A stretch of DNA of 64,000 nt from CAYFTL01 sp964346145 (GCA_964346145.1 CAYFTL010000004.1:20462-84461), one strand, 5' to 3'; shown: positions 7,808 to 17,546, counted from the stretch's first letter. Translations and numbers: made by a program. The notes: generated from the letters alone by a model not told the origin.

Positions 7808-8782
7808 ATGCCTCAAGGCAGCAACGCCTACGCGGTTGGGCGCGTGCGCGGCTTGGAACGCGGATTGTTGTCGGCTGTGGCGCTTAGACAGCGGCTAATG
7901 GGCGCTGAAACCCCTGAAGAGGTGGCCCGTGCCCTGAGTGAAATGGGCTGGGGCGAGTGTAAGACACAAAAGGATGTAGAGATTGCCGCCGAAGCTCAGG
8001 TGTTCTGCGCTTGCGAACTGGTTAAGGAATGTACGACTGATCCGGATGCCACTGACTGTTTCTTATACCCTTACGATTATCTAAACATTAAGCTTTTGCT
8101 CAAAGCGCGCATATTGAATATAGAGCCGGGAGAACTATCCCGCTGTGGCACCATAGACTTAAGTTTGTTGGAACATGCGGTTCAGGAAAATAACTACAAA
8201 GAGCTTCCGGATTTTTTAGCCGAAGATATGCGGCGCATAGAGGACCATATCGCGCACACGCCCAACCCGCTTTATATTGATGCCGAAGTGGATAAGAGCA
8301 TGTTTGCGATTATTGAGAAACGCATGAGCAAGTGCAAAGAAAAGGTGTTTTGCGATTATTTTTCGGCACGCGCAGATTTGACAAACATTTTAATCGCCTG
8401 GCGGGTGGCCAACATGGGCAGGGAAGCCGAAGTTGCTCTGCAGCTCTTTGTTGCCGGCGGAAGCTTTTCTCAGCAGCAGCTAAGCGAACTGGCCCAGGAT
8501 CCACTGATTGCCAAAGCTTTGGTTCGCGGCAAAGCCTATGAAGGCATGGCGAGCGCGGCGATCGCCCAAGGCAACGCCGCTCTGCTTGAAAAACTGGCTG
8601 ACGATTATGGGTTGGCCATCATGCGTGTCCATCGTTATGAACCCACCAGTCTGATCCCGCTGATTGGTTATCTCTTAGCCAAACAGCGGGAAGCGGCGGC
8701 ATTGCGGTTGATTGTGACCGCAAAAGCGGTGCGCATGCCTGATGATAAGCTTCATGAAAGGCTGCGTGAACTGTATGAGTAA
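7808..8782 (+). CDS. ntpC: V-type ATPase subunit C (rotor-shaft cap)
   Basis: Subunit C/d caps the K ring and links it to the central D/F stalk. The 324-residue, mostly helical product shows the family's PYDYLNIKLLLKAR segment near residue 95 and the internal three-fold repeat expected of the funnel-shaped subunit. ATG 7808 is preferred over ATG 7802 and GTG 7790 because GGAAGGAGG (7792-7800) is then 7 bases away. Its end overlaps the start of subunit F by 8 bases, indicating translational coupling inside the operon. Confidence 0.9.
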   Translation: MPQGSNAYAVGRVRGLERGLLSAVALRQRLMGAETPEEVARALSEMGWGECKTQKDVEIAAEAQVFCACELVKECTTDPDATDCFLYPYDYLNIKLLLKARILNIEPGELSRCGTIDLSLLEHAVQENNYKELPDFLAEDMRRIEDHIAHTPNPLYIDAEVDKSMFAIIEKRMSKCKEKVFCDYFSARADLTNILIAWRVANMGREAEVALQLFVAGGSFSQQQLSELAQDPLIAKALVRGKAYEGMASAAIAQGNAALLEKLADDYGLAIMRVHRYEPTSLIPLIGYLLAKQREAAALRLIVTAKAVRMPDDKLHERLRELYE

Positions 8783-9101
8783 CAAAATAGGGGTAATCGG
8801 TGCCCGTCATGAAGTGCAGGCATACAGGGCTGTGGGATTGAATGTGGTGGCGGTGGCGTCGGCGGAAGAAGCCGCCCGCACCGTGTTTCAAATGGCGCAG
8901 GACAATTACAGCGTTATCTTTATTACTGAAGAACAGGCCAAGTTGATTCCCGACACTTTGCAGCGCTACAAGAGCCAGCCGCTGCCTGCAATTATTCCAA
9001 TTCCGGGTAGCCAGGGCTCCAGCGGTTTTGCGATGAAGTTGTTGCGCGATAATGTGGAGAAGGCGGTCGGGGTCGACATATTATTCCAGAAAGAAGGTTG
9101 A
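8775..9101 (+). CDS. ntpG: V-type ATPase subunit F (central stalk)
   Basis: Small central-stalk subunit, 108 residues, called NtpG in E. hirae. It has the Rossmann-like start KIGVIGARHEVQAYRAVGL, the middle segment VIFITEEQAKLI, and the P-x-I-x-P-IPG-x-G motif (PAIIPIPGSQGSSG) that is typical of the family, followed by an amphipathic C-terminal helix. ATG 8775 lies inside the end of subunit C. The next gene, subunit A, begins 6 bases after the stop. It binds subunit D and helps transmit rotation. Confidence 0.92.
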   Translation: MSNKIGVIGARHEVQAYRAVGLNVVAVASAEEAARTVFQMAQDNYSVIFITEEQAKLIPDTLQRYKSQPLPAIIPIPGSQGSSGFAMKLLRDNVEKAVGVDILFQKEG

Positions 9102-9106
9102 TATAG

Positions 9107-10870
9107 ATGCAACAGGGAACCATAGTAAAAGTTGCGGGACCACTGATTGTGGCTGAAGGCATGAAGGACGCCACAATGTACGATGTGGTTCGCGTGTCAG
9201 ATCAAAACTTGATCGGTGAAATCATCGAGATGCGTGGGGATCGGGCATCTATTCAGGTATATGAGGAAACGGCGGGCATCGGGCCCGGAGAGCCGGTTTA
9301 TACCACGGGAAGCCCTCTTTCTGTAGAGCTTGGGCCTGGGCTGATCGAAGCGATTTTTGACGGAATTCAGCGCCCCTTGACTGAGATCCGGAAGGTTTCC
9401 GGAGATCGAATCAGCCGGGGCATTCAGGTGGATGCATTGGACCGCGAGCGCAAATGGCAGTTTGAACCGATGGCCAAGATCGGAGAAAAGATGGCGGCCG
9501 GGGACATACTGGGCACGGTGCAGGAAACCCCGGTGGTCGAGCACAGGATTATGGTCCCGGTGGGCTATGAGGGCACGCTGGAGTCGATAGAAAAGGGCGA
9601 ATTTACGGTTGATCAGCCTATCGCTAAGCTGCGTACGCATTCGGGAGAGGTCATCGAACTGACGATGATGCAAAAATGGCCGGTGCGAAAGGGGCGCCCC
9701 TATTTGCGGAAGATGGCACCGGAATCGCCGATGATTACCGGTCAGCGGGTTATTGATACCTTTTTCCCGATTGCCCGCGGCGGTGTGGCTGCGATCCCCG
9801 GCCCTTTTGGTAGCGGCAAGACCGTGGTGCAACACCAGCTGGCCAAATGGGCGGATGCCGATATTATCGTGTATGTGGGCTGCGGCGAGCGGGGCAACGA
9901 AATGACCGACGTGCTCACCGAATTCCCTCACTTGCACGATCCGCGCACGGGCCAGACGCTGATGAAGCGTACCGTGCTCATCGCCAACACATCTAACATG
10001 CCGGTGGCAGCGCGGGAAGCTTCGGTGTACACCGGAATTACGATTGCCGAATATTTCCGGGATATGGGATACAAGGTGGCCATCATGGCTGACTCCACTT
10101 CGCGTTGGGCCGAGGCGCTGCGCGAGATGTCCAGCCGATTGGAGGAAATGCCGGGCGACGAAGGCTATCCCGCCTACCTGTCCAGCCGGATTGCCGAGTT
10201 TTATGAGCGTGCGGGCTGGGTGCAAACCCTGGGTCGGGATGGACGCGAGGGCGCAATTTCTGCCATCGGTGCGGTTTCCCCGCCCGGCGGTGACATTTCA
10301 GAGCCGGTTAGCCAGGCGACTTTGAGGATTGTGAAGGTGTTCTGGGGCTTGTCGGCTTCGCTGGCCTATCAGCGCCATTTCCCGGCGATTGATTGGTTGC
10401 AGTCCTACTCCCTGTATGTGGACAATATTTCCAAGTGGTTTTACGACAATGTGGCCATCGACTGGAATGATTTGCGCAGCGAGGCGTTGCGCATACTGCA
10501 GGAAGAGTCGGGGCTCAATGAAATCGTGCGCTTGGTGGGCGTGGACGCGCTCAGCTGGCAAGACCGCTTGACGCTGGAAGTTGCCCGCTCTATACGCGAA
10601 GACTACCTGCATCAAAACGCATTTGACGATGTGGACACCTACACATCGCTGGAAAAACAATACAAGATGCTGCGGCTAATTTTGGAATTTTATCACCGCG
10701 GTTTAAAGACGCTGGAAACCGGGACGGAGCTGAAACGAGTGTTGTCCCTGGCGGTGCGCGAGCGTATAGGGCGTGCCAAATATATTCCGGAAGACCAGTT
10801 AAAAGAGTTTGATGTCATCGAATCTGAACTGGTGGATCAAATGAGCGAGCTGGCTGAAGGAGGGATATAG
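9107..10870 (+). CDS. ntpA: V-type ATP synthase catalytic subunit A
   Basis: Catalytic subunit, 587 residues. N-terminal beta barrel (1-75), the A-type-specific non-homologous insert (about 110-200) and the nucleotide-binding core follow in order. The P-loop GPFGSGKT (near residue 230), the catalytic-glutamate region GERGNEMTDVL, the Walker B strand VAIMADSTSRWAEALRE and the SRLEEMPGDEGYPAYL stretch are all intact. It hydrolyses or makes ATP at the interface with subunit B. Tight spacing (5 bases after subunit F, 1 base before subunit B) places it at the centre of the operon. Confidence 0.97.
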   Translation: MQQGTIVKVAGPLIVAEGMKDATMYDVVRVSDQNLIGEIIEMRGDRASIQVYEETAGIGPGEPVYTTGSPLSVELGPGLIEAIFDGIQRPLTEIRKVSGDRISRGIQVDALDRERKWQFEPMAKIGEKMAAGDILGTVQETPVVEHRIMVPVGYEGTLESIEKGEFTVDQPIAKLRTHSGEVIELTMMQKWPVRKGRPYLRKMAPESPMITGQRVIDTFFPIARGGVAAIPGPFGSGKTVVQHQLAKWADADIIVYVGCGERGNEMTDVLTEFPHLHDPRTGQTLMKRTVLIANTSNMPVAAREASVYTGITIAEYFRDMGYKVAIMADSTSRWAEALREMSSRLEEMPGDEGYPAYLSSRIAEFYERAGWVQTLGRDGREGAISAIGAVSPPGGDISEPVSQATLRIVKVFWGLSASLAYQRHFPAIDWLQSYSLYVDNISKWFYDNVAIDWNDLRSEALRILQEESGLNEIVRLVGVDALSWQDRLTLEVARSIREDYLHQNAFDDVDTYTSLEKQYKMLRLILEFYHRGLKTLETGTELKRVLSLAVRERIGRAKYIPEDQLKEFDVIESELVDQMSELAEGGI

Positions 10871-10871
10871 C

Positions 10872-12266
10872 ATGCTGAAAGAATACCGCACGATTCGTGA
10901 AGTGGTGGGGCCGCTCTTGTTGGTGGAAGGCGTAAGCGGTGCCAAATACGAAGAGCTGGTGGAGATCGTTCAGGAGGACGGCGAAACCAGAAATGGACGG
11001 GTGCTGGAGGTAAACGGCGATAAGGCCATCGTTCAGTTGTTTGAGGCATCTCAGGGGTTGAAGATCGACACGGCCAAGGCCAGATTTTTGGGCAGGCCCA
11101 TAGAGTTGTCGGTTTCCGAAGAGATGTTGGGGCGCGTGTTTGATGGCATGGGCCGTCCCAAGGATGGCGGCCCTGAATTAATTGCTGAAATGCGGCTGGA
11201 TATGAATGGATCGCCCATGAATCCGGTGGCGCGCGACTATCCTAATGAATTTATTCAGACTGGGGTTTCAGCCATCGACGGGCTGAACACGCTCGTACGC
11301 GGGCAAAAGTTGCCGGTATTTTCGGGATCTGGATTGCCCCACGCCCAGTTGGCGGCGCAGATTGCGCGCCAGGCCAAAGTGCTGGATCAAGGCGAAAGCA
11401 ACTTTGCGGTGGTGTTCGGCGCCATTGGCATTACCTTTGAAGAAGCCGACTTTTTCATCAGCGATTTTAGGCGCACCGGGGCGATAGATCGGGCTGTGTT
11501 GTTTACGAACCTGGCCAACGATCCGGCGATTGAGCGTATTGCGACCCCCCGAATGGCCCTTACCGCGGCTGAATACTTGGCTTTTGAAAAGGGCATGCAC
11601 GTGCTGGTAATATTGACCGATTTAACCAACTACGCGGAAGCGCTGCGCGAAGTTTCGGCTGCGCGCAAGGAAGTGCCCGGGCGGCGGGGCTATCCGGGCT
11701 ATCTATACACCGACTTGGCTTCCCTATACGAGCGAGCCGGGCGAATATTGGACAACGACGGATCGGTCACGCTGATTCCCATTTTGACCATGCCCGAAGA
11801 CGATAAAACCCACCCGATTCCGGACTTGACCGGCTACATAACGGAAGGACAGATTATTTTAAGCAGGGAGTTGAACAACCGGGGTATTCAACCGCCTATT
11901 GATGTGCTACCTTCCTTGAGCCGTTTGAAAGACCAGGGTATTGGGGAAGGCAAGACCCGGGAAGACCATGCGCCCACCATGAACCAGCTATTTGCCGCCT
12001 ATTCCAGAGGCAAGGAGGCCAAAGAGCTGGCGGTTATTTTGGGTGAGGCCGCCCTTAGCGATGCCGATAAACTATATGCTGCCTTTGCCGACCGATTTGA
12101 GCAGGAATATGTATCGCAGGGCTATGAGACCAACCGCACCGTAGAGCAGACGTTGGATTTGGGCTGGGAGTTGTTAAGCACATTGCCCAGGGCGGAACTG
12201 CGCCGGATTCGGGACGATATGTTGGATCGGTATATTCCTAAAGAACAGCCCACCGAGGAGGGCTGA
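10872..12266 (+). CDS. ntpB: V-type ATP synthase regulatory subunit B
   Basis: Non-catalytic nucleotide-binding-fold subunit, 464 residues. As expected for B, the P-loop position reads GSGLPHAQL and lacks the GKT of subunit A. Other family landmarks are YPNEFIQTGVSAIDGLNTLVRGQKLP, LTDLTNYAEALREVSAARKEVPGRRGYPGY, and SLSRLKDQGIGEGKTREDH, which supplies the arginine finger that reaches the A-subunit site. It alternates with A in the A3B3 head. The C-terminal helical domain is complete. Confidence 0.97.
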   Translation: MLKEYRTIREVVGPLLLVEGVSGAKYEELVEIVQEDGETRNGRVLEVNGDKAIVQLFEASQGLKIDTAKARFLGRPIELSVSEEMLGRVFDGMGRPKDGGPELIAEMRLDMNGSPMNPVARDYPNEFIQTGVSAIDGLNTLVRGQKLPVFSGSGLPHAQLAAQIARQAKVLDQGESNFAVVFGAIGITFEEADFFISDFRRTGAIDRAVLFTNLANDPAIERIATPRMALTAAEYLAFEKGMHVLVILTDLTNYAEALREVSAARKEVPGRRGYPGYLYTDLASLYERAGRILDNDGSVTLIPILTMPEDDKTHPIPDLTGYITEGQIILSRELNNRGIQPPIDVLPSLSRLKDQGIGEGKTREDHAPTMNQLFAAYSRGKEAKELAVILGEAALSDADKLYAAFADRFEQEYVSQGYETNRTVEQTLDLGWELLSTLPRAELRRIRDDMLDRYIPKEQPTEEG

Positions 12267-12268
12267 GC

Positions 12269-12913
12269 ATGGCAATCATGAACATAAACCCAACCCGCAT
12301 GGAAATGACCAGACTCAAGCGCAGGCTGGTCGTTGCGGTGCGCGGGCACAAGCTGCTTAAAGACAAGCGCGACGAAATGATGCGCCGGTTTGTCGGCCTG
12401 ATTCGGGAAAACGCAGCGTTGCGCGAAAGGGTGGAAGCAAAGATCGCGGCGGCCATGGGCGAGTTTGCGCTGTGCCGCGGCGTTATGGAGCCCCAAATGT
12501 TGGATGCAGCGCTTTTGTATCCGGCGCGTTCGGTGGATGTTGAAGTGGGCCGAAAGAATATTATGTCGGTAGACGTTCCCACCATTCGCGTAGTGGAAGA
12601 CTCCTTGCAAAAGACGGTGCTTTCCTACGGTTTGGCGCAAACGTCGGCCCAGTTGGATGGCGCCATAGCGGGGCTAGCGGAGGTGCTGCCCGATATGGTG
12701 CGCCTGGCTGAAATAGAGAAGACATGTAACCTGTTGGCCGATGAGATCGAAAAAACGCGCAGGCGGGTAAATGCGCTGGAATATGTGATGATTCCGGATA
12801 TTGAAGAGACCATCAAACATATATCCATGAAGCTTGAGGAAAATGAGCGCAGCAACCTGACCCGGTTGATGAAGGTTAAAGACATGATTGCTGAGCGCAG
12901 CGGAGAAATGTAA
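12269..12913 (+). CDS. ntpD: V-type ATPase subunit D (central shaft)
   Basis: Last ATPase gene, 214 residues. Subunit D is the long antiparallel coiled-coil axle that turns inside A3B3. The N-terminal NPTRMEMTRLKRRL and the C-terminal region RRRVNALEYVMIPDIEETIKHI are family signatures. The gene starts 2 bases after subunit B stops, and a strong terminator follows at once, closing the operon. The order G/H-I-K-E-C-F-A-B-D equals ntpFIKECGABD of E. hirae, without the trailing ntpH and ntpJ (KtrII K+ transporter). Confidence 0.95.
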   Translation: MAIMNINPTRMEMTRLKRRLVVAVRGHKLLKDKRDEMMRRFVGLIRENAALRERVEAKIAAAMGEFALCRGVMEPQMLDAALLYPARSVDVEVGRKNIMSVDVPTIRVVEDSLQKTVLSYGLAQTSAQLDGAIAGLAEVLPDMVRLAEIEKTCNLLADEIEKTRRRVNALEYVMIPDIEETIKHISMKLEENERSNLTRLMKVKDMIAERSGEM

Positions 12914-12916
12914 ATA

Positions 12917-12948
12917 AAAAACGCTTTTGTTTTTACAAAAGCGTTTTT
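12917..12948. terminator. bidirectional terminator after V-ATPase operon
   Basis: A perfect 14-bp stem (12917-12930 with 12935-12948) around a TTTT loop has A-rich and T-rich flanks, so it can end both the ATPase operon and the convergent flavoprotein gene. Confidence 0.9.
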
Positions 12949-12975
12949 TATATTTTGGCACATGAAAGTGGTTAC

Positions 12976-14589
12976 TTACGGCTTCAAGGAGTCCAGCAGG
13001 GCATCGGCCATTTTCAGTCCGTCTACCGCTGCCGACATGATCCCTCCGGCATATCCAGCGCCCTCGCCGCAGGGGAATATGCCCTGGACAGAAGCCTGTC
13101 CACTGGCATCTCTCGGGATGCGCGCCGGAGAAGAAGAGCGGGTCTCCACCCCGGTCAACAGCGCACCGGAGTGGTCAAACCCCTGTAGGCGCCGAGCCAA
13201 AATAGGAAGCGCTTGGCGCAGGGAATCAATTGCAAATCCGGGTAAGCAATCGTCTATTTGGGTGTAAGTCACGCCGGGCAGATAACTGGGCAGCACATCC
13301 CCTGGCCCTTGGGACGGACGACGATTCAAAAAATCGCCCACCCGTTGCGCGGGAGCTTTGAAGTTTTTGCCACCCAGCTGAAAAGCTTGTTGCTCCCACC
13401 GGTATTGAAACGCGACGCCGGCAAGGGGATGGGATGACTCAAAGTCTTCGGGAGAAACGCTGACCAGAAGCGCACTGTTGGCATTTTGGCCTGCGCGGGC
13501 GTAAGCGCTCATGCCGTTGGTGACTACGGTGCCTTCGGAGGAAGAGGAAGCCACCACATGCCCTCCGGGGCACATGCAAAAGGTATAGACGCCGCGATTG
13601 TTGGGCAATTTACAAGAAAGTTTATATTCGGCTGCGCCCAAGCTTGGATGCCCGGCAAAGCTTCCGTATTGGGCGCGGTTAATCATTTGTTGACGGTGTT
13701 CTATGCGCACCCCGATGGAAAAGGGTTTTGCCTCCATATGAACGCCGGATTGGTGGAGCATGGTAAAAGTATCTCTGGCGCTATGACCGATGGCGAGGAT
13801 CAAATGATCGGTGCAAAGTTGTTCTACCTCTCCATTTTGACTGCGCAGGATGATGCCGCAAAGCCGATTGTTGTCAACGAGCAACCCATCCAGCTTGGTT
13901 TCGAAACGGACCTCACCGCCCAGCGCTTCGATTTGTTTGCGGATAGAACATACCACTGCGGGTAGTTTATCGGTGCCGATGTGGGGCTTGGCCAAATACA
14001 AAATTTCGGTCGGGGCGCCGTGCTCAGCCAATGTTTCCAGCACCGTCTTGCATCGGGGATCGCTGATCCCGGTGGTCAATTTGCCGTCGGAAAAAGCGCC
14101 GGCACCGCCCTCGCCAAATTGTACGTTGGATTCGGGATCCAGCTTGGCTTCTTTCCAGAAACGGTTTACCGAACGTCGGCGATTTTGCACATCCTGCCCT
14201 CGTTCTAAAACCACGGGGCGTAAGCCGGCTTCCGCCAGACGCAAAGCGGCAAACAAACCGGCCGGCCCCAACCCGACAATCACTGGGCTGTGCGCTGGCG
14301 AGTGTGCCTGGGATTGATTTTTAGGTGCACCAGACGAACTTGGCTGTAAGATTGCGGCTTGCAGCTGGCGCGGTTTTTGCGCCAGCGCTTTGCGTTCATC
14401 GGTGTGTAAGCTTACGCCGAGCGTAAGCACGAAATGCACGTTGTTTTTATTGCGCGCATCCACCGATTTTTTAATTAATTGCACCTTGCTGATGTTTTGA
14501 ATTGGAACGTTCAGCGCTTGCGCGGCCAATGTTTCAAGGGTAACATTGTATGAATCCAGCGGACATTTTAGATTGGTAATTTGGATCAT
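12976..14589 (-). CDS. FAD-dependent oxidoreductase (COG2509 type)
   Basis: Putative NAD(FAD)-utilising dehydrogenase of 537 residues. A ~100-residue N-terminal domain (starting MIQITNLKCPLD) precedes a Rossmann FAD site VIVGLGPAGLFAALRLAEAG and the ERGQDV segment; FGEGGAGAFSDGKLTTGI, LAIGHSARDTF and the C-terminal PCGEGAGYAGGIMSAAVDG follow in the order typical of this uncharacterised family. The second dinucleotide site binds FAD through the last Gly-rich stretch. Substrate is unknown. It lies 6 bases after a second flavoprotein of the YhiN family, so the two are almost surely co-transcribed. Confidence 0.85.
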   Translation of the reverse strand: MIQITNLKCPLDSYNVTLETLAAQALNVPIQNISKVQLIKKSVDARNKNNVHFVLTLGVSLHTDERKALAQKPRQLQAAILQPSSSGAPKNQSQAHSPAHSPVIVGLGPAGLFAALRLAEAGLRPVVLERGQDVQNRRRSVNRFWKEAKLDPESNVQFGEGGAGAFSDGKLTTGISDPRCKTVLETLAEHGAPTEILYLAKPHIGTDKLPAVVCSIRKQIEALGGEVRFETKLDGLLVDNNRLCGIILRSQNGEVEQLCTDHLILAIGHSARDTFTMLHQSGVHMEAKPFSIGVRIEHRQQMINRAQYGSFAGHPSLGAAEYKLSCKLPNNRGVYTFCMCPGGHVVASSSSEGTVVTNGMSAYARAGQNANSALLVSVSPEDFESSHPLAGVAFQYRWEQQAFQLGGKNFKAPAQRVGDFLNRRPSQGPGDVLPSYLPGVTYTQIDDCLPGFAIDSLRQALPILARRLQGFDHSGALLTGVETRSSSPARIPRDASGQASVQGIFPCGEGAGYAGGIMSAAVDGLKMADALLDSLKP

Positions 14590-14595
14590 TGGTTA

Positions 14596-15855
14596 TTAAC
14601 TCCTTAAAAAGTTGGCGGCATTTTGGCCTGCGGTAAGCCCGGAAGCCCAAGCCCATTGTAGATTATAACCGCCACAATCGCCGTCTACGTCCAGCACTTC
14701 GCCGCAGGCAAACAATCCTCTGTGTAGACGCGATTGCATGGTCTGGGCGTCGAAAAAGTCGGTGTTCAGGCCACCGGCGGTGGCTTGAGCTTGTGCGAAG
14801 GTCTGGGTGCCCACAACACGTAAGGACCAGCCGCACATCAGTTGCGCCAAGCTTTTCAGTTCAGCACGGCTTAAGCTTTTCGCAGGGCGTGAAAGCGGAG
14901 CGCCTCCACACAACTTTATCAAGGTTTGCCCTAAGCGCTTGTTGAGCATTCCGGTAAGAAAATTCTCCAGCGTGCGTTCGGGCATCGTGGCTGTGCGCTG
15001 TTGCAACGTATGAAAGGTGTCGTGTATATTTTGGGGCCATACTTGTAGATTGACTTGAACGTCGGCCTTAGGGTTTTGCGCAAGCGCTGCCGAAGCCACC
15101 CGGGACAGTTGTAGGATTGGTGGACCGGACAGCCCATATTCGGTGAAGAGCACCTCTCCGACTTCGGTTTGTTTATGTGCTTTGTCCACGTATATTGATA
15201 CTTTTCCGTTGTATTTAATGCCTTTCAAAGGGCGAATGGCTTCGGTTTCTGTTTTCAACTGAACGATGGACGGATAGCAAGGGGTGACCTTATAGCCCAA
15301 TTTTTTGAGTACGCTTAATCCGCTTTCACTGCCACCCAGGTTGGGAGCGGTTTGTCCACCTGCGGCCCAAATGATGGCTCTGGCCATCAAATCTGGGCGA
15401 TCCTTTAATTGAATGATGAAGCCATTCTTGGTTGGTTGGATGTTTTTGACCAAACAGTCGCAAACTTCATCTACTTTGTGAGCGGCCAAGGACAAGCGCA
15501 GCACATCCAAAACCGAAGACGCCTGGTCGCTGGTGGGGTACACCTTTCCGTCTAGCTCTTCTTTGGTGCAAACGCCTAGCTTATCTAGGTACGCCCGTAC
15601 TTTTTGAGGCGGAAAGGATTGCATGGCGGGCAAAACAAACCGATGGTCTGCTCCGTGGTAGTTTTTTACACTTGCAGTCATGTTGGTGATGTTGCACCGG
15701 CCGTTTCCGGTGGCGGCCAGTTTTTTGCCGACTCGGGGCAGCCGTTCCAATAGGCAAACATTTGCGGTTTTTCCTAAAATGCTGGCAGCGTGAATTGCTG
15801 CCAGCATGCCGGAGGCGCCGCCCCCGACGACGGCTAAATCTATAAAATTCCTCAT
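14596..15855 (-). CDS. HI0933/YhiN family flavoprotein
   Basis: Flavoprotein of 419 residues in the HI0933-like (aminoacetone-oxidase-family FAD-binding) group. The N-terminal FAD motif VVGGGASGMLAAIHA (about 9-23), the family-defining RVGKKLAATGNGRCNITN region at ~45, the central GLSGPPILQLSR segment, and the C-terminal CGEVLDVDGDCGGYNLQWAWASG are intact. The reaction is not established. It sits between the orphan solute-binding protein gene (27 bases upstream) and the COG2509 flavoprotein (6 bases downstream) in one minus-strand unit. Confidence 0.88.
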   Translation of the reverse strand: MRNFIDLAVVGGGASGMLAAIHAASILGKTANVCLLERLPRVGKKLAATGNGRCNITNMTASVKNYHGADHRFVLPAMQSFPPQKVRAYLDKLGVCTKEELDGKVYPTSDQASSVLDVLRLSLAAHKVDEVCDCLVKNIQPTKNGFIIQLKDRPDLMARAIIWAAGGQTAPNLGGSESGLSVLKKLGYKVTPCYPSIVQLKTETEAIRPLKGIKYNGKVSIYVDKAHKQTEVGEVLFTEYGLSGPPILQLSRVASAALAQNPKADVQVNLQVWPQNIHDTFHTLQQRTATMPERTLENFLTGMLNKRLGQTLIKLCGGAPLSRPAKSLSRAELKSLAQLMCGWSLRVVGTQTFAQAQATAGGLNTDFFDAQTMQSRLHRGLFACGEVLDVDGDCGGYNLQWAWASGLTAGQNAANFLRS

Positions 15856-15882
15856 AAAGTTAACAAATGGTTACTCCTCGTT

Positions 15883-17496
15883 TTACTCTAAGTCCGCAGA
15901 TTGTAATCCACCGGCTGGGATCAGCTGGGCCAGCAAAGCGGTGCCGCTCAATTCATTTAACATAGGTTTGTCTTGGGGAAGGGTCAGCGTATATTTGGAA
16001 TTGTGCAGTCGAAGCGGTGCATACGCGGTTGCGATCTGTGTGAACAGCGCTTTTTCATTTAGGGAAGCCATGATTCGCTGAAGCAATTTGTTGTATTCTT
16101 CCGCGTTCTGTGCAGTGCAGAATCTTCGCCATACCAATACGTCAACATCGGGTAATATCCCCATTTCGTTTAGCTTGGCGTACATATAGGTTGGCGAGTG
16201 TGCAGTGTTGCAATCGATGAGCACCAAACTGGCGTTGCACTCTTGCGAGGAACCCAGGCGGGTTTTAAAGCCTGCGTTGTTCAATGATTCAACCACGATT
16301 TGCATGCTGTCTTTGTATTCAACAGCGGTATCTTCAATGTGTAAAACAATTTCTATTTCGTTTTCCTGCTCGTCTTGGTAATAGCCGCTGCTATTTTTCT
16401 TGTATCCGTGTTCGGCCATAATATCGATGCCGTTTTCTACGACATAGTCATAGCGCTTGAGCGAGCCTAGAAATTCGTCATCGGTAATTTGATGCAGCCA
16501 GCTAGAAGGCAATCCGCTGCAGTAGGGATCGCCACCCAGTACGCCTGTGGGCGCTTCAAGGAGCATGGAATCCCAATCTATGCTGGAAAAAATGGATTGC
16601 CGGACGGCTTGGGGGATTTCTTTGTTTAAAATCAGCAGTGGCTGAGTCGATTGGTTGGTCCAAATGGTGGTTACCTCTTTGGCTCCGTTTTTTAAATCCC
16701 CTGTGTCCTCCGGGGTGAGCGACAACCATTCCAGATCCAGATTGCCGTCTTTGGCCAATTGATAAACCGATTGGAGATCGCATTTGAGCAATTCAATTTG
16801 CTCGATGGAATAGCGAAGCGCATAAGGAAAGTTATCATTTTTATAAAGGGAAACGGTTTTATCGTTTTCCTTTGCAATGTAGTAGGCTCCGTTGGCTGGC
16901 GCATTTCGCTCGGGTGGCGCGATAGCCGCAAGCTGCTCAAGTAAGTTGTCGTAGATGAGATAATAATGCTTTTGCTCATCCAGCTTTCTCAAGGCCATCC
17001 ACTCTTCAATTTGAAGCATTTCTTCCATCCAGCCGCTGTGTTGGGTGGACACTGTGAGTCCTAAACAAATAGGAAGCAAAGGGGTGGCCGATGCCGAAAA
17101 GCGTACGACGAAAGTATGGTCATCCGGCGTGGTTGCATCTATTATGTATTCGACCAGCAGGGTATCGTTGCTAAATTGTCTGTACAAGCTGGCCTGCAGA
17201 TCGCGAGAGGTGACCGGTGTGCCATCTTGCCAGAACCAATCGTCCCGCAGTTTTATGGTCAGGGTGTTGGCTTGGTTATCGTAATCCCAAGAGCGAGCCA
17301 TGTAGGCTTGCACTGGCTTGGGCTGTTGAACATCCACATGGAAAAGCTGTCCGTACAAAAATGGATTGATGGAATCGTTTTCTGTAAGGGGTAGGCAAAT
17401 GCTGCTAGCGGCAAAGTTTGTGGCAAACCCAGCCGGCACACAACTTAAAATAAGTGCGAGGATTAATGCAAAAATCAAAGCCATGTTTTTTCGCAT
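15883..17496 (-). CDS. family 5 extracellular solute-binding protein (orphan)
   Basis: Protein of 537 residues with an N-terminal signal sequence (MRKNMALIFALILALILSC) and the SBP_bac_5 layout of peptide/nickel-type binding proteins: a start segment SICLPLTENDSINPFLYGQ, then LTIKLRDDWFWQDGTPVTSRDLQASL, which is the family hallmark. Cleavage could be at the Cys of ILSC as a weak lipobox or at AGFA by signal peptidase I. ATG 17496 is chosen because AGGAGGT lies 6 bases upstream; the longer frame from 17541 has no ribosome site. No permease or ATPase is adjacent, so its transporter is elsewhere, or it serves another role such as sensing. Confidence 0.75.
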   Translation of the reverse strand: MRKNMALIFALILALILSCVPAGFATNFAASSICLPLTENDSINPFLYGQLFHVDVQQPKPVQAYMARSWDYDNQANTLTIKLRDDWFWQDGTPVTSRDLQASLYRQFSNDTLLVEYIIDATTPDDHTFVVRFSASATPLLPICLGLTVSTQHSGWMEEMLQIEEWMALRKLDEQKHYYLIYDNLLEQLAAIAPPERNAPANGAYYIAKENDKTVSLYKNDNFPYALRYSIEQIELLKCDLQSVYQLAKDGNLDLEWLSLTPEDTGDLKNGAKEVTTIWTNQSTQPLLILNKEIPQAVRQSIFSSIDWDSMLLEAPTGVLGGDPYCSGLPSSWLHQITDDEFLGSLKRYDYVVENGIDIMAEHGYKKNSSGYYQDEQENEIEIVLHIEDTAVEYKDSMQIVVESLNNAGFKTRLGSSQECNASLVLIDCNTAHSPTYMYAKLNEMGILPDVDVLVWRRFCTAQNAEEYNKLLQRIMASLNEKALFTQIATAYAPLRLHNSKYTLTLPQDKPMLNELSGTALLAQLIPAGGLQSADLE

Positions 17497-17546
17497 CCGA
17501 ACACCTCCTGCAAAGGTTGAAACGATGGGCCATAAAAGCATGTGAT

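Noticed and set aside
9197..10225. Minus-strand ORF of 342 codons
   Set aside because: Antisense to the ATPase A subunit, with a low-complexity His/Arg-rich product and no ribosome site; a shadow of a GC-rich conserved gene.
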